Shown: positions 10,283 to 19,288 of the stretch, one piece after another
Position numbering within the stretch: position 1 is the first letter of the stretch
Layout: every line of letters begins with the position of its first letter
From: Campylobacter concisus
GTDB lineage: Bacteria; Campylobacterota; Campylobacteria; Campylobacterales; Campylobacteraceae
NCBI RefSeq assembly: GCF_002913715.1
Contig: NZ_PPCE01000006.1
Span: forward strand, 94,721 to 158,720
DNA: 64,000 nt
Direction: 5' to 3'
The notes under the pieces: model-generated
What the model was told of the DNA's origin: nothing
Seen by the model: the letters and a program-made list of their open reading frames with translations, nothing else
Database searches by the model: none
Position numbers and translations under genes: made by a program

Positions 10283-12637
10283 CTAAGCTAATTTTATATT
10301 CTTTCTAACGACATTTTCTAAGTACTCGGCTGAATATGGTTTTGTAATATACTCAGTCATTCCAACTTCTACACCACGTAATCTATCTGTTTTTGATGTC
10401 CTTGATGTAACAGCAATAAGTGGTAAATTTCTGTACTTAGAGTATTTTCTAATTTCGCCAGCTAGTGTATATCCATCCATTCTTGGCATCTCAATATCTA
10501 TCAAGATCGCATCAAAGGAGTGTTCTCCAGATTTTACGATGTTTAATGCCTCAACACCATTTGTGGCCTCTATTATTGTTACCCCAGTTGGTTCAAGCGC
10601 TTTTTGCATGATAGTTCTATCCATTTTTGAGTCATCAACTATCAAGACTTTATAATCGCTTGGTTTTTCCTTTGCTTTTGTGCTATCTTCTATTTCGGCT
10701 CTAATATCTACCTTGATATCTTTTGCCATCTCCATCATAGCACCAACATCGATAATCAATGTCACACGGCCATCACCTCTAATAGTCGCACCGGCAATAC
10801 CTGGGATATTTTGTAAATAATCACCCATTGATTTAATAACAATCTCTTCTTGTCCAACCAAAGTATCGACGATAATACCTAGTTTTGCTTCAGCAACACC
10901 GATTATTACGACATAAGTTTGATCTCCACCATCAAAAGCTTTTTCTACACCAAATACATCAGAAAGTCTAACAAGAGACAAGACTTCATCTCTTAGCCTT
11001 AGTACATTTTTGCCATCGATCGTGTAAATATCATCAATCGGCACACGAACAGTTTCAAGAACACTAGCAAGTGGAATAGCATAAAATTCTTCTTGTGTTC
11101 CAACAAGTAGCGACTGAATAATCGCGAGTGTGAGTGGAATTTTAAGCTTCATAACTGTGCCTTTTCCAACTTCACTTTCAATATCAATGATACCGTTTAG
11201 TTTTTCGATATTAGTCTTAACAACGTCCATACCAACACCACGGCCAGATACGTTTGTAACCTTTGCTGCAGTTGAAAATCCTGGTCTAAAGATAAGACCA
11301 AATGCCTCTTTTTCGCTCATCGCATCAGCTTCGCGCTCAGTGATGATGCCTTTTTCTATCGATTTAGATTTAAGCATGTCAGCATCTAAACCCTTACCAT
11401 CATCAACTATCTCAACAACGATGTGATTACCTTCATTGTAAGCTTTTAGTTGAACAAGGCCTTTTTCTGGCTTACCTGCTGCCTTTCTTGTCTCAGGATC
11501 CTCGATACCGTGATCGCATGAATTTCTGATGATGTGAACTAGTGGATCGCCGATCTCTTCTACGATTGACTTATCAAGCTCAGTCTCTTCACCTGAAATC
11601 TCAAGATCGATTTGCTTACCAAGGTCGCGGCTAAGATCGCGTATCATACGTGGGAATTTATTAAAGACTTTTGCTATTGGTAGCATTCTTGTCTTCATAA
11701 CTGCAAGCTGAATATCAGTCGTAACTAGACTTAGGCTTGAAACCACCTGGTTTAGCTCTTCAAGGAATTTCTCACCCTCATATCTCTCTTCCACGTCATC
11801 ATAAATTTTTAATAAGCGGTTTTTACCAAGAACAAGCTCACCGATTAGGTTCATCAAATGATCAAGTCTTTTTACTTCAACGCGTATAGTTTGTTCCTGC
11901 GCTACTGCACCGCTACTTGCTGCTGGGACCTTTTTATCTCCATCTTTTTCTTTGCTCTCTGCTTTTGCAGCTGGAGCTGAAGTGCTACTTGCAGCTGGGG
12001 CTATCTCGCTAGGAGATTTTGGTGCTATACCTTTTGAAGCACGCCTTGCTTGATCCTCAGCTTTTCTAACCTTTAAGAGTCTTTCTATCTCAGCTTCAAC
12101 TTCTGAATCACTTAGTTTTGAAAGCTCGGCATCACTTATCTCTGGTGCTTCTTCGGCAGGCGCGGCTGACTCTGGCTCTTTTACCGGTTCTGATGCTGGC
12201 TCAGCTACCGGTGTGGCAGGAGCTTCAGGAGCTGCTGCTGGAGCCTCACCTTCAGAAATTTGGGTAAGTCTTGCACAAATGTTTTTAATATCAATACCAG
12301 CAGCTGTATCATTTCCATGATCCCTAATGCTGCTTAACAAGCCTTTCATCATATCAACTGACTCAAGAACCACGTCCATAATGTCTGGAGTAATCTTTAG
12401 CTCGCCTTTTCTAGCTTTATTTAAAACATCCTCCATATGGTGAGTAAGCTCTGTTAGAACATCAAAATTTAAAAAACTTGAACTACCTTTTACTGTGTGA
12501 GCAACGCGGAAAATTCTATTTAATAGTTCCAAATCTTCAGGGTTTGACTCAAGCTCAACAAGGTCATGATCTATCTGCTCAATAAGTTCGAAAGCCTCTA
12601 TTAAAAAGTCTTCCATTATTTCTTTCATATCATCCAT
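10283..12637 (-). CDS. cheA: Chemotaxis histidine kinase CheA with C-terminal receiver domain
   Basis: 784 residues. The N-terminal Hpt domain has the phosphorylated histidine H47 in AHTVKGSS. An Ala/Pro/Glu-rich linker (about 130-245) follows, then dimerisation and HATPase domains (N-box HIIRNSCDHGIE, G-boxes DDGKGLD and GRGVGMDVV), a CheW-like regulatory domain, and a C-terminal receiver (about 665-784) with DD and ILIDIEMPRMDG carrying the phospho-acceptor aspartate. This CheA-Y fusion is standard for Campylobacter and Helicobacter; the receiver probably acts as a phosphate sink. Confidence 0.97.
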   Translation of the reverse strand: MDDMKEIMEDFLIEAFELIEQIDHDLVELESNPEDLELLNRIFRVAHTVKGSSSFLNFDVLTELTHHMEDVLNKARKGELKITPDIMDVVLESVDMMKGLLSSIRDHGNDTAAGIDIKNICARLTQISEGEAPAAAPEAPATPVAEPASEPVKEPESAAPAEEAPEISDAELSKLSDSEVEAEIERLLKVRKAEDQARRASKGIAPKSPSEIAPAASSTSAPAAKAESKEKDGDKKVPAASSGAVAQEQTIRVEVKRLDHLMNLIGELVLGKNRLLKIYDDVEERYEGEKFLEELNQVVSSLSLVTTDIQLAVMKTRMLPIAKVFNKFPRMIRDLSRDLGKQIDLEISGEETELDKSIVEEIGDPLVHIIRNSCDHGIEDPETRKAAGKPEKGLVQLKAYNEGNHIVVEIVDDGKGLDADMLKSKSIEKGIITEREADAMSEKEAFGLIFRPGFSTAAKVTNVSGRGVGMDVVKTNIEKLNGIIDIESEVGKGTVMKLKIPLTLAIIQSLLVGTQEEFYAIPLASVLETVRVPIDDIYTIDGKNVLRLRDEVLSLVRLSDVFGVEKAFDGGDQTYVVIIGVAEAKLGIIVDTLVGQEEIVIKSMGDYLQNIPGIAGATIRGDGRVTLIIDVGAMMEMAKDIKVDIRAEIEDSTKAKEKPSDYKVLIVDDSKMDRTIMQKALEPTGVTIIEATNGVEALNIVKSGEHSFDAILIDIEMPRMDGYTLAGEIRKYSKYRNLPLIAVTSRTSKTDRLRGVEVGMTEYITKPYSAEYLENVVRKNIKLA

Positions 12638-12645
12638 GTTTCACC

Positions 12646-13602
12646 TCATTTTGCAGATTTAGAATGTGCTTCAATAACTTTTAGCACTTCTTGATAAAAT
12701 ATGCTTGCGTCAAATTTCGTAAGATACGCCGCACCACCAGCTTCTTTGCTCTTGATTTCACTAAAATCATTACTCAATGAGGAGTTAAATACTATTGGAA
12801 CTTCTTTAAATCTTTCATCATTTTTAAGAGTTGAAGCAAAGCGGTATCCATCCATCTGTGGCATTTCGATATCACTTAAGATAACTCTAAGCTCTCTTGA
12901 TAAGTTATCTCCATATCTTTGATAAAGCTCTTCCATTCTCTCCAAGCCCTCAACGCCGTTTTTAGCCTCAACTACGCTAAGTCCCATCTTCTCAAGTGCA
13001 TCTTTTACTAGTTTTCTAGCAGTTGAGCTATCATCTAAAACTAAAGCAGCACCTTTTAATTTTTGATCATCTGTTACATCAAATTCGATCTTTGGTGAGT
13101 AAATTCCAAGCTCTTCAACAATGCTTTCAAGATCAAGGATAAGTAAAACTTCATCATTTTCTATTCTTGTTACGCCTGTTATTTTGCCTTTATCTAAAGC
13201 GCCAGAACCTGAAGCAAAATTTGCAGGCTCGATATCTTTCCAGCTTATACGCCTGATCCTTTTTGCCTCATGGACGATAAAACCGATCAAAATACCGCTA
13301 AACTCAGCAATAATAACACGTGGCTTTATAACTACGCCTTCAGTTGGCTCGATAATATTCATCCATCTTGCCAAATTTATTACAGGGATCACCACGCCCC
13401 TTAAATCAAAAATTCCCTCGATATACTCAGGAACGCCTGGAAGCTCTGTAAGATTTGGCATCTTAATGATCTCCCGCACCTTTGCGACATTGACTCCGTA
13501 TATTCCTTCATATACTTTGTTTTCGGTCTTTTTAAAGATACGAAAATCAACAAGTTCCATCTCGTTTGAGTCCGTTTTTAGTACGTTATCTCCAAACATC
13601 AA
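12646..13602 (-). CDS. cheV: Chemotaxis coupling protein CheV (CheW-receiver fusion)
   Basis: 318 residues: a CheW domain (about 15-170, with LPGVPEYIEGIFDLRG) followed by a receiver domain (about 185-310, with VLDDSS and ILSDIEMPQMDG). CheV couples receptors to CheA and is thought to tune sensitivity by phosphorylation. Its start overlaps the upstream phosphoesterase stop by 4 bp (ATGA), and cheA follows after 8 bp. Confidence 0.95.
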   Translation of the reverse strand: MMFGDNVLKTDSNEMELVDFRIFKKTENKVYEGIYGVNVAKVREIIKMPNLTELPGVPEYIEGIFDLRGVVIPVINLARWMNIIEPTEGVVIKPRVIIAEFSGILIGFIVHEAKRIRRISWKDIEPANFASGSGALDKGKITGVTRIENDEVLLILDLESIVEELGIYSPKIEFDVTDDQKLKGAALVLDDSSTARKLVKDALEKMGLSVVEAKNGVEGLERMEELYQRYGDNLSRELRVILSDIEMPQMDGYRFASTLKNDERFKEVPIVFNSSLSNDFSEIKSKEAGGAAYLTKFDASIFYQEVLKVIEAHSKSAK

Positions 13603-14390
13603 TGTCCTTTCAAACTCATTTTGAGCAAATTTAATTTTTGCTGGGCGTATTCTACAACAAAATAACTTTGCTCACATGCAAAACAAGGTAAATTTATATA
13701 AAACTTATCGTAAATGTTAAATTTCTCACCTTGATGATAGTGTCCTTCTATCACGATATTAGCCTCATATCCTTGCAAATGCTTGCTCATTAGCTCCTTA
13801 AAATTAGGAATTTTATAGTCTAAATTTTTCTTAGTAAGTTTGGCTAGTATCGCTTTTGATATTTTAAAATTTAAAAATTTATCCAAAGCATTCATAAATT
13901 TTAAAAACCATCTAAGACGCAAAAATCTAAGTGCATATTTATCTATAAAAGGTAAAAATATATCGCCATGTGCGATCTGAACGTGCTCTTCATTGATCGT
14001 CTTAAAATTTGCTGGCTGATCGTAAATATCATAAACCCTAACGCTTTTATAGCGCAGCATCTCGTGCCCATCCCAAATTTCTCTTGTTTTATTAAATAAA
14101 TTTGAAAGTCTAAAGTCGTGGTTGCCCTCGAAGTAAACAATTTCTACCTTTTGTGAAATTTTATTGATAAGGCTTAAGTGCTCGGCGTAAAATTCTCTTG
14201 TATATTCGCCTTCACCAGTTAAAAAATCAAACATATCACCTAACAAAAAAATTTGTGGCGGCTCTTTGATCTCCCCGCTATCAACAGCTCTTAAAAATTT
14301 TAAAAAGCCATTTCGGTTTACGTTTTCATGTGCATCAGCTAAAAAAATCGCGCCTTCTTTTATAACGGGGACATATAGATATTCACTCAA
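13599..14390 (-). CDS. LpxH-like calcineurin-type metallophosphoesterase
   Basis: 263 residues with the metal-binding motifs of the family in order: ADAHEN (about 18-23), LLGDMFDF (about 49-56), EGNHDFR (about 94-100) and EGHYHQGE near 210-217. This pattern fits UDP-2,3-diacylglucosamine hydrolases, which make lipid X for lipid A. lpxB, the next enzyme of that pathway, lies two genes upstream, which supports the role. The first motif differs from classical LpxH, so a different phosphoesterase substrate remains possible. Confidence 0.75.
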   Translation of the reverse strand: MSEYLYVPVIKEGAIFLADAHENVNRNGFLKFLRAVDSGEIKEPPQIFLLGDMFDFLTGEGEYTREFYAEHLSLINKISQKVEIVYFEGNHDFRLSNLFNKTREIWDGHEMLRYKSVRVYDIYDQPANFKTINEEHVQIAHGDIFLPFIDKYALRFLRLRWFLKFMNALDKFLNFKISKAILAKLTKKNLDYKIPNFKELMSKHLQGYEANIVIEGHYHQGEKFNIYDKFYINLPCFACEQSYFVVEYAQQKLNLLKMSLKGH

Positions 14391-14403
14391 ATTTTGCCTT
14401 AAT

Positions 14404-14440
14404 TAAAAAATAGCAGAGCCAAAAAGCAGTTTCTGACTCT
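14404..14440 (-). terminator. Rho-independent terminator after greA
   Basis: The minus strand after greA has AGAGTC pairing with GGCTCT (14435-14440 with 14415-14420, one G-T wobble), then a run ATTTTTT. The stem is short, so strength is uncertain. Confidence 0.45.
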
Positions 14441-14453
14441 TTGCATCATCTTC

Positions 14454-14939
14454 TTAGTCAAATTTTATAGGCTTATAGCAAATTTTTACGATCTCAACGT
14501 CGCTTCTACCTTTTGGTAAATTTAGCACTACCTCATCGCCCTCAGCCTTACCCAAAAGCTGCTTTGCAAGAGGTGAGTTTATCGAGATATAGCCTTTATC
14601 GATGTCGCTTTCGCTAATGCCAACTATCGTATATGTGTGCTCTATTTCGGTTTCCTCGTCCATTATCGTAACGCTTGAGCCAAATCTAACTCTATCATGC
14701 TCGTAGCTACTTGGATCGATCACTTCGGCATTTGCTAGAAGCGCGCTAAGCTCAGCGATCCTAGCGTCTATAAAGGCCTGCTTTTCTTTTGCTGCGTGAT
14801 ACTCAGCGTTTTCTTTTAGATCGCCGTGGCTTCTTGCGATGTCGATCTCAGTTACGATTTGAGGACGTTGCACCAGCCTTAAATCTTTTAGCTCAGCTTC
14901 TATCTTTTCATATCCGTGCATTGTCATTGGTTCACTCAT
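14454..14939 (-). CDS. greA: Transcription elongation factor GreA
   Basis: 161 residues. The N-terminal coiled-coil finger (about 1-78, with [17 protein letters not shown]) enters the RNA polymerase secondary channel and stimulates cleavage of backtracked RNA; the C-terminal FKBP-like globule follows ([20 protein letters not shown]). It is 3 bp downstream of lpxB, so cotranscribed. Confidence 0.97.
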   Translation of the reverse strand: MSEPMTMHGYEKIEAELKDLRLVQRPQIVTEIDIARSHGDLKENAEYHAAKEKQAFIDARIAELSALLANAEVIDPSSYEHDRVRFGSSVTIMDEETEIEHTYTIVGISESDIDKGYISINSPLAKQLLGKAEGDEVVLNLPKGRSDVEIVKICYKPIKFD

Positions 14940-14942
14940 TTT

Positions 14943-15977
14943 TTACTCCATATTTTTTAAAATTTTTACTACATTTTTACTGCTGCCATGCGACAAATAC
15001 TCTCTCAATTCGTCACAGCCTTTTAAAAATTTCTGCCTATCGCAGCTCTCATAAGCTCTTAGCAAATTTTCAGCCGTTGCAAACTCTTGGATAAACTCCT
15101 CATGAAGCGGCTCTTTGCCCATGAAATCAAACATTATATTTGCAAGTCCAGCGTGCTTGATCTTTACAAATTTTCTAGCTATAAAAATATCTATTGCTTT
15201 TGCCTTATATGCTAGCACAAATGGCGTACCAATGAGCGCTGCTTCAAGAGTAGCCGTACCTGAGCAAACAAAGGCAAAGTCGCTCTCATACAAGGCTTCA
15301 GGCGTATTTGAGACGATATCAAAATCACTCACATCGCCATAAATTTCGCCCACTTTATCAAGCAAAAATGGTGGCACGACAAGTAACCTTTTTGCCTCAA
15401 TATTCTCAGCAAGCTCTCTATAAACTGGCATCAGTCTTGAAATCTCTGACCTTCTTGATCCTGGCAAAAACGCCACTTTGCCACTGCTACTTAGACTAGT
15501 TTTCTTAAGCTTTATCTCATCCATCAAAGGATGTCCCACGTAGGTCGATCGGCTATAAAATTTCGCATCAAATGGCAGGATCGAAGCTAGGTTGTCACAA
15601 TACCTCTCAACCACGCTCACTCTTTTTGGCTTCCACGCCCAAACTTGAGGCAAGATGTAGTATGTCACGGCTACTTTTGCGCCAGCCTCTTTTATCGCTT
15701 TTGCAAGCGGTAAGTTAAAGGCTGGACTGTCGATTAGTAGCACAGCATCAACCTCTTTTGCCATCTGGCTCATCACTTTTATCGCCTTTTTTGCTTTAAA
15801 GATGAGCGGCAAAACCTCGACAAAACCCATCGCTGAAAACTCGCTACTTTTCATATATGGCGTGCCAAGCTCTTCGCTAAAAATTCCCATTAGCTCAAAT
15901 TCGCACTCAAAATTTTTTAAAATTTCTTTTAAATGCAAATTTGCTGATGGCTCAAGAGCGGAGACTAAAATTTTCAT
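14943..15977 (-). CDS. lpxB: Lipid-A-disaccharide synthase
   Basis: 344-residue GT19 glycosyltransferase that joins lipid X to UDP-2,3-diacylglucosamine. Motifs seen are ALEPSAN at the N-terminus, [13 protein letters not shown] (about 106-118), FLPGSR (about 172-177) and [21 protein letters not shown] (about 230-250), all typical of LpxB. It is slightly shorter than the E. coli enzyme (382). It starts the lpxB-greA transcript from a promoter facing away from surE. Confidence 0.95.
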   Translation of the reverse strand: MKILVSALEPSANLHLKEILKNFECEFELMGIFSEELGTPYMKSSEFSAMGFVEVLPLIFKAKKAIKVMSQMAKEVDAVLLIDSPAFNLPLAKAIKEAGAKVAVTYYILPQVWAWKPKRVSVVERYCDNLASILPFDAKFYSRSTYVGHPLMDEIKLKKTSLSSSGKVAFLPGSRRSEISRLMPVYRELAENIEAKRLLVVPPFLLDKVGEIYGDVSDFDIVSNTPEALYESDFAFVCSGTATLEAALIGTPFVLAYKAKAIDIFIARKFVKIKHAGLANIMFDFMGKEPLHEEFIQEFATAENLLRAYESCDRQKFLKGCDELREYLSHGSSKNVVKILKNME

Positions 15978-16010
15978 TTACACACTTTCATCAGGTCTTT
16001 TTTTAGGGGC

Positions 16011-16016
16011 ATTATA
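16011..16016 (-). promoter_or_regulatory. TATAAT -10 box for lpxB-greA
   Basis: A perfect TATAAT on the minus strand (preceded by TGCG), 34 bp upstream of the lpxB ATG, in the divergent 102-bp spacer with surE. Confidence 0.6.
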
Positions 16017-16046
16017 CGCAAAAATTCTTTAAAATTTTAAGAAAGC

Positions 16047-16057
16047 TGTGATAAAAT
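16047..16057 (+). promoter_or_regulatory. Extended -10 promoter for surE-tcdA
   Basis: TGTGATAAAAT on the plus strand, followed by AAAGGA at 16068-16073. The predicted transcript start is only about 15 nt before the surE start codon, so the leader is very short. Confidence 0.55.
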
Positions 16058-16079
16058 CCAACCCTTTAAAGGATAAAAT

Positions 16080-16856
16080 TTGAAAGAAATTTTGATAACA
16101 AATGACGATGGATTTGAGGCGACTGGCTTGCTTGCTTTAAAAGAAGCTTTAAGCGAGATAGATGGCGTAAATGTCACGATCGTAGCTCCAAGCTCTGAAA
16201 AATCAGCCTGCGCTCACTCTTTGACGCTCACAAGGCCACTTAGGTTTATAAAACTTGATGATGGCTTTTTTAAACTTGACGACGCAACGCCCAGTGACTG
16301 CGTCTATCTCGCACTTCACGCACTTTATAACAAAAAGCCAGACCTTGTAATAAGTGGCATAAACCACGGAGCAAATTTAGGCGAAGATATAACCTACTCT
16401 GGTACGTGTGGAGCGGCGATGGAGGGCGTTTTGCAAGGCATTAGAAGTATCGCCTTTTCGCAGTTTTATGCAAACAACTCGCTAAATGAACTTGGCTTTA
16501 ATCTAGCAAAAGAGGTGGTGAAATTTATCGTACCAAAGGTGCTAGAGGATGAAATTTCGCTAAATCAAAGAGAATTTCTAAATGTAAATATCCCAGCCGT
16601 GACAAGCAAAAATTTCAAAGGCTACACCGTCGTCCCAGCTGGCAAACGCACCTACGCCACGCATGCTACGCTTAATCGCAACCCAAGAGGCATCGAGTAC
16701 TACTGGCTTGGAAACGCCGCACTTGAATACGAAAAAGGCGAGCCAAGCGACATCAGCAAGGTAAATGAGGGCTTTGCCACGATAACGCCCATAAAACTAA
16801 ATATGACTTCATACGAGAGTTTGGAGAGCTTAAAAGGGAAATTTGATGCAAAATGA
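16080..16856 (+). CDS. surE: 5'/3'-nucleotidase SurE
   Basis: 258 residues. SurE is a metal-dependent nucleoside monophosphate phosphatase of stationary-phase survival. The NDDG motif (residues 8-11) binds the divalent metal, and GINHGANLGEDITYSGTCGA (about 95-114) is the family signature. I take the TTG at 16080 as the start: AAAGGA lies 6 bp before it and the protein begins at the conserved strand (KEILITNDDG). The end overlaps tcdA by 11 bp. Confidence 0.95.
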   Translation: MKEILITNDDGFEATGLLALKEALSEIDGVNVTIVAPSSEKSACAHSLTLTRPLRFIKLDDGFFKLDDATPSDCVYLALHALYNKKPDLVISGINHGANLGEDITYSGTCGAAMEGVLQGIRSIAFSQFYANNSLNELGFNLAKEVVKFIVPKVLEDEISLNQREFLNVNIPAVTSKNFKGYTVVPAGKRTYATHATLNRNPRGIEYYWLGNAALEYEKGEPSDISKVNEGFATITPIKLNMTSYESLESLKGKFDAK

Positions 16857-17496
16857 TAGATTTACGAGGACAAGATGGCTCTTTGGCGAGGATGGTTTTA
16901 GCAGGCTTCAAAGCGCAAAAGTGCTAGTTTGTGGAGCTGGTGGTGTGGGCGGAATGTGCGTAGATGCACTTGCTAGAAGCGGGGTTGGAAGCATCACTTT
17001 AATCGATAAAGACATCTTTGACATAACAAATCAAAACCGCCAAATTTACAGCGAAAACGTTGGTGGCGTAAAGGTGGAGGAGTTTGCCAAAATTTATCCT
17101 TGTATCACGCCCATTCAGACGCTGATCACGCCTGAGTTTGTTGCTGGATTTGACTTTAGTAAATTTGACGTGGTGATCGATGCGATCGATGATATCGCTG
17201 CCAAGATCGCCCTTGCAAATGCGGTAGATCCTAGCAAATTTATAGCCTCGATGGGTGGGGCAAAAAGGGTTGATCCAACCAAGATCAAGGTGGCTAGCGT
17301 TTGGAAAACCTCAGTCGATCCGCTAGCTAGAAAATATAGATATGAGCTCAAAAGATCAGGCTTTAGCGGTAAATTTGACGTGGTCTTTTCAACAGAAGAG
17401 CCACTTTGCAAGCCACTTGGAAGTTTCATGGGCGTGACTGCTTGTTTTGGACTAAATTTAGCTTCACTAGCTGTTAAAAAGATAGTTGGGCAGTAA
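16846..17496 (+). CDS. tcdA: ThiF/MoeB-family E1-like enzyme, probable tRNA t6A dehydratase TcdA
   Basis: 216 residues. The Rossmann GAGGVGGMC motif (about 31-39), ALARSGVGSITLID and NQNRQIYS match TcdA (CsdL), which uses ATP to cyclise threonylcarbamoyladenosine-37 in tRNA. Other E1-like activators (ThiF, MoeB) share these motifs, but the N-terminal RFTRTRWLFGEDG resembles TcdA best. ATG at 16846 has AAGGGA 6-7 bp upstream; the TTG one codon earlier is less likely. It is shorter than E. coli TcdA (268), lacking part of the C-terminus. Confidence 0.8.
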   Translation: MQNDRFTRTRWLFGEDGFSRLQSAKVLVCGAGGVGGMCVDALARSGVGSITLIDKDIFDITNQNRQIYSENVGGVKVEEFAKIYPCITPIQTLITPEFVAGFDFSKFDVVIDAIDDIAAKIALANAVDPSKFIASMGGAKRVDPTKIKVASVWKTSVDPLARKYRYELKRSGFSGKFDVVFSTEEPLCKPLGSFMGVTACFGLNLASLAVKKIVGQ

Positions 17497-17610
17497 GTCA
17501 AAAATTTATTCTACAAGCAAAATTTCAAATAAGAGCTGACATTTTGTGGATATAAATTTAGTAGCCAGCTCTACAAAACACGAATTTAACAATCCAAGAT
17601 GAGAATCTAG

Positions 17611-17634
17611 CAAATTTTAAAATTTATGAGCGAG
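17611..17634 (+). repeat. Left copy of imperfect 24-bp direct repeat flanking the element (possible att)
   Basis: Begins CAAATTTTAAAATTTA and ends AGCGAG; it matches 28555-28578 at 22 of 24 positions. The AT-rich core is common in this genome, so chance similarity is possible. Confidence 0.3.
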
Positions 17635-17704
17635 TAATTTCGGCTCTAAAATTTGAGATAAGCGGTAAGCGAAGCCAAGATTTTAAGATAGAAGTCAAGA
17701 GAAT

Positions 17705-18043
17705 TTAACAGTTTCTTTCAAAATGGGGAATATCAATAAAGTTTTTAAAATTACCGCCCCAACGATTAAGAGTATTTAAGCTCTCCCAATAATTGCCAAT
17801 ATCTTGTAATTCTAGCTTTGATTGTAACCAAACGTTATTTTTAAATATATGTAAATCTATCGCACATCTTTTTAGATGATTAGAATTCATAGTTTTACTC
17901 TTGCCACTATTATAATAAATTTCTTGCTGGGCTTGTGTCCTTTCTAATTCGCCACCCCTTACAGAGTATCCATTAGAATGAAGATAAGCTAAAAGTTTTT
18001 CAACGTCTTTCATAAAAGCTTCTTGATGTTCGCCAAGTGTCAT
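17705..18043 (-). CDS. Phage endolysin, M15-family D-Ala-D-Ala peptidase
   Basis: 112 residues. Zinc ligands of the M15 fold are visible: H56 in SNHLKRCAIDLH, D63 in the same motif, and H107 in DIPHFE, preceded by RWGGNF, as in phage VanY-like endolysins that cut peptidoglycan cross-links. No signal peptide is visible, so release would need the holin-like protein encoded just upstream (2-bp gap). It is the last gene of the element's long minus-strand transcript, a normal place for lysis. Confidence 0.85.
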   Translation of the reverse strand: MTLGEHQEAFMKDVEKLLAYLHSNGYSVRGGELERTQAQQEIYYNSGKSKTMNSNHLKRCAIDLHIFKNNVWLQSKLELQDIGNYWESLNTLNRWGGNFKNFIDIPHFERNC

Positions 18044-18044
18044 G

Positions 18045-18344
18045 TTAATCCCTTTCTATCCTTTTATCTAAGGCTTTATCAATTTTTGAATATATCCAAT
18101 CAGTACCACGCCAAGTTACAAAACCAGCAAGAGCAACCGAAACCCTAATATTGTTTAGAAAGAAAAAAAATATTTCATAACTAATCCAACATAAAAACAT
18201 AGAACTTAAAAAACTAAGCAAATAAGATAAAATTTTATATTTGATTTTAGAAAAATCTTTAGTTTCAAGATTTAAAATTGATGCTATAAATCCAACAAAA
18301 AGAACTAAAATTAAATAATTATCGTCCTTGTTTAAATTGTCCAT
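18045..18344 (-). CDS. Holin-like small membrane protein
   Basis: 99 residues with about three hydrophobic segments (roughly 11-25, 38-63 and a weaker one near 67-80), an acidic N-terminus and a charged C-terminus (ends KRIERD). The segment FVTWRGTDWIY resembles LydA-type phage holins as I remember them. Size, topology and position between spanin-like genes and the endolysin support a holin that lets the endolysin reach the wall. The start overlaps the o-spanin end by 26 bp. Confidence 0.65.
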   Translation of the reverse strand: MDNLNKDDNYLILVLFVGFIASILNLETKDFSKIKYKILSYLLSFLSSMFLCWISYEIFFFFLNNIRVSVALAGFVTWRGTDWIYSKIDKALDKRIERD

Positions 18345-18576
18345 TTACACAGCCTTTTAATAAATCTTCTACTCTTATGCAATAAATAATTAAATCTTTT
18401 AAACTTTCTGGATTTAATGGATCAAAAATAGGCTTATCTGGAATTGTTACATCACATTTTATAGGTATATAAGCTTCTTGAATAGCACCTTGTGAAGATT
18501 TTGCAGAGCAACCAACAAACAAGACAAGATAAGATAGCAAGAAAAAGAAAAATAGCTTATTTGGAATAGTTACCAT
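18319..18576 (-). CDS. Outer-membrane lipoprotein spanin (Rz1-like)
   Basis: 85 residues with a lipoprotein signal: hydrophobic stretch then LFVG followed by Cys23 (lipobox). The mature part has PIKCDVTIPDKPIF, a Pro-rich pattern seen in phage Rz1-type proteins. The gene overlaps the i-spanin-like gene by 20 bp in another frame, the usual Rz/Rz1 arrangement. Together they would fuse inner and outer membranes at the end of lysis. Confidence 0.7.
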   Translation of the reverse strand: MVTIPNKLFFFFLLSYLVLFVGCSAKSSQGAIQEAYIPIKCDVTIPDKPIFDPLNPESLKDLIIYCIRVEDLLKGCVNGQFKQGR

Positions 18577-18943
18577 TGCTAAACTCTAAAAGTAAAGTAT
18601 CGTAAAATTTTAGCTTACTTAAGCAATCATCCGTTTTAGGTGTTTCGATAGTGCTAAAACGTTTTTGTAATTTTTGATTTAAAATATTATTTTCTTTAGA
18701 TATTTTTTCGCTATCTATTTTTAATTGCTTAATTTTTAAATTTTGATTATCAATAATTAAAAAAGCGTTTTTAGTATATTCTTTTTCAGTTGCTAGATGA
18801 GCTTTTAAAGTGCTAACTTTTGCATCATAGTTTCTTACTTCACCTTTTAAAAAAGATATATAAAGAAGCAAAATAGAATAAGCAAATATATGTATTAACA
18901 GCCCCCTACCAAATAGGGAGCTTAAATTTAACATTGAAAACAC
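18557..18943 (-). CDS. Inner-membrane spanin-like protein (Rz-like)
   Basis: 128 residues: one N-terminal membrane helix (about 14-32) followed by a long, probably coiled-coil periplasmic region (about 35-95), the layout of i-spanins. The start could be GTG at 18943, sharing a base with the upstream stop (TAGTG), or ATG at 18934; I keep the former. The overlap with the lipoprotein gene is the main evidence for function. Confidence 0.65.
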   Translation of the reverse strand: MFSMLNLSSLFGRGLLIHIFAYSILLLYISFLKGEVRNYDAKVSTLKAHLATEKEYTKNAFLIIDNQNLKIKQLKIDSEKISKENNILNQKLQKRFSTIETPKTDDCLSKLKFYDTLLLEFSNGNYSK

Positions 18944-19278
18944 TATTTTACTTTTCTGGCACTAATAACGTAAATTTCATCAAACTTAACGCCATTAAAT
19001 TTTTTACCAGCTAAAGCGGTTTTGATCTGGTCTTCATCGATACTAGGCTTAGTATAAAAGCTAAAAGTAGTTTTATTGCCAGCCGTATTTTTACCAGTAA
19101 TAGTATATTCAATAACGCTTGCTTCGCTTGAGTTACCTTGCTCGTTAGCACGAGAAAGTATTACGTAAGTTCCTTCAAGAGCATTATCACAAAATGCTTT
19201 AGCTTCAGCACCACCGCACGGCAAAGCAAAGCCATAAGTTCTATTATTTATTGTATTTTTAACTAAACATTTAGACAT
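18943..19278 (-). CDS. Unrecognised 111-aa element protein, possibly structural
   Basis: I do not recognise it. It is soluble, predicted beta-rich, with three cysteines near the N-terminus (C4, C21, C30) and no signal peptide or membrane helix. The ribosome site is excellent (AAGGAG, 6-7 bp before ATG), suggesting high output. It lies 10 bp after the 115-aa gene; the pair sits just before the lysis genes, where capsid or DNA-binding proteins of small phages are often found. Confidence 0.6.
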   Translation of the reverse strand: MSKCLVKNTINNRTYGFALPCGGAEAKAFCDNALEGTYVILSRANEQGNSSEASVIEYTITGKNTAGNKTTFSFYTKPSIDEDQIKTALAGKKFNGVKFDEIYVISARKVK

Positions 19279-19288
19279 CTCTTACTCC

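Noticed and set aside
17497..17704. Integration at a tRNA gene next to tcdA
   Set aside because: I found no tRNA cloverleaf or T-loop sequence in this spacer or at the other element end.
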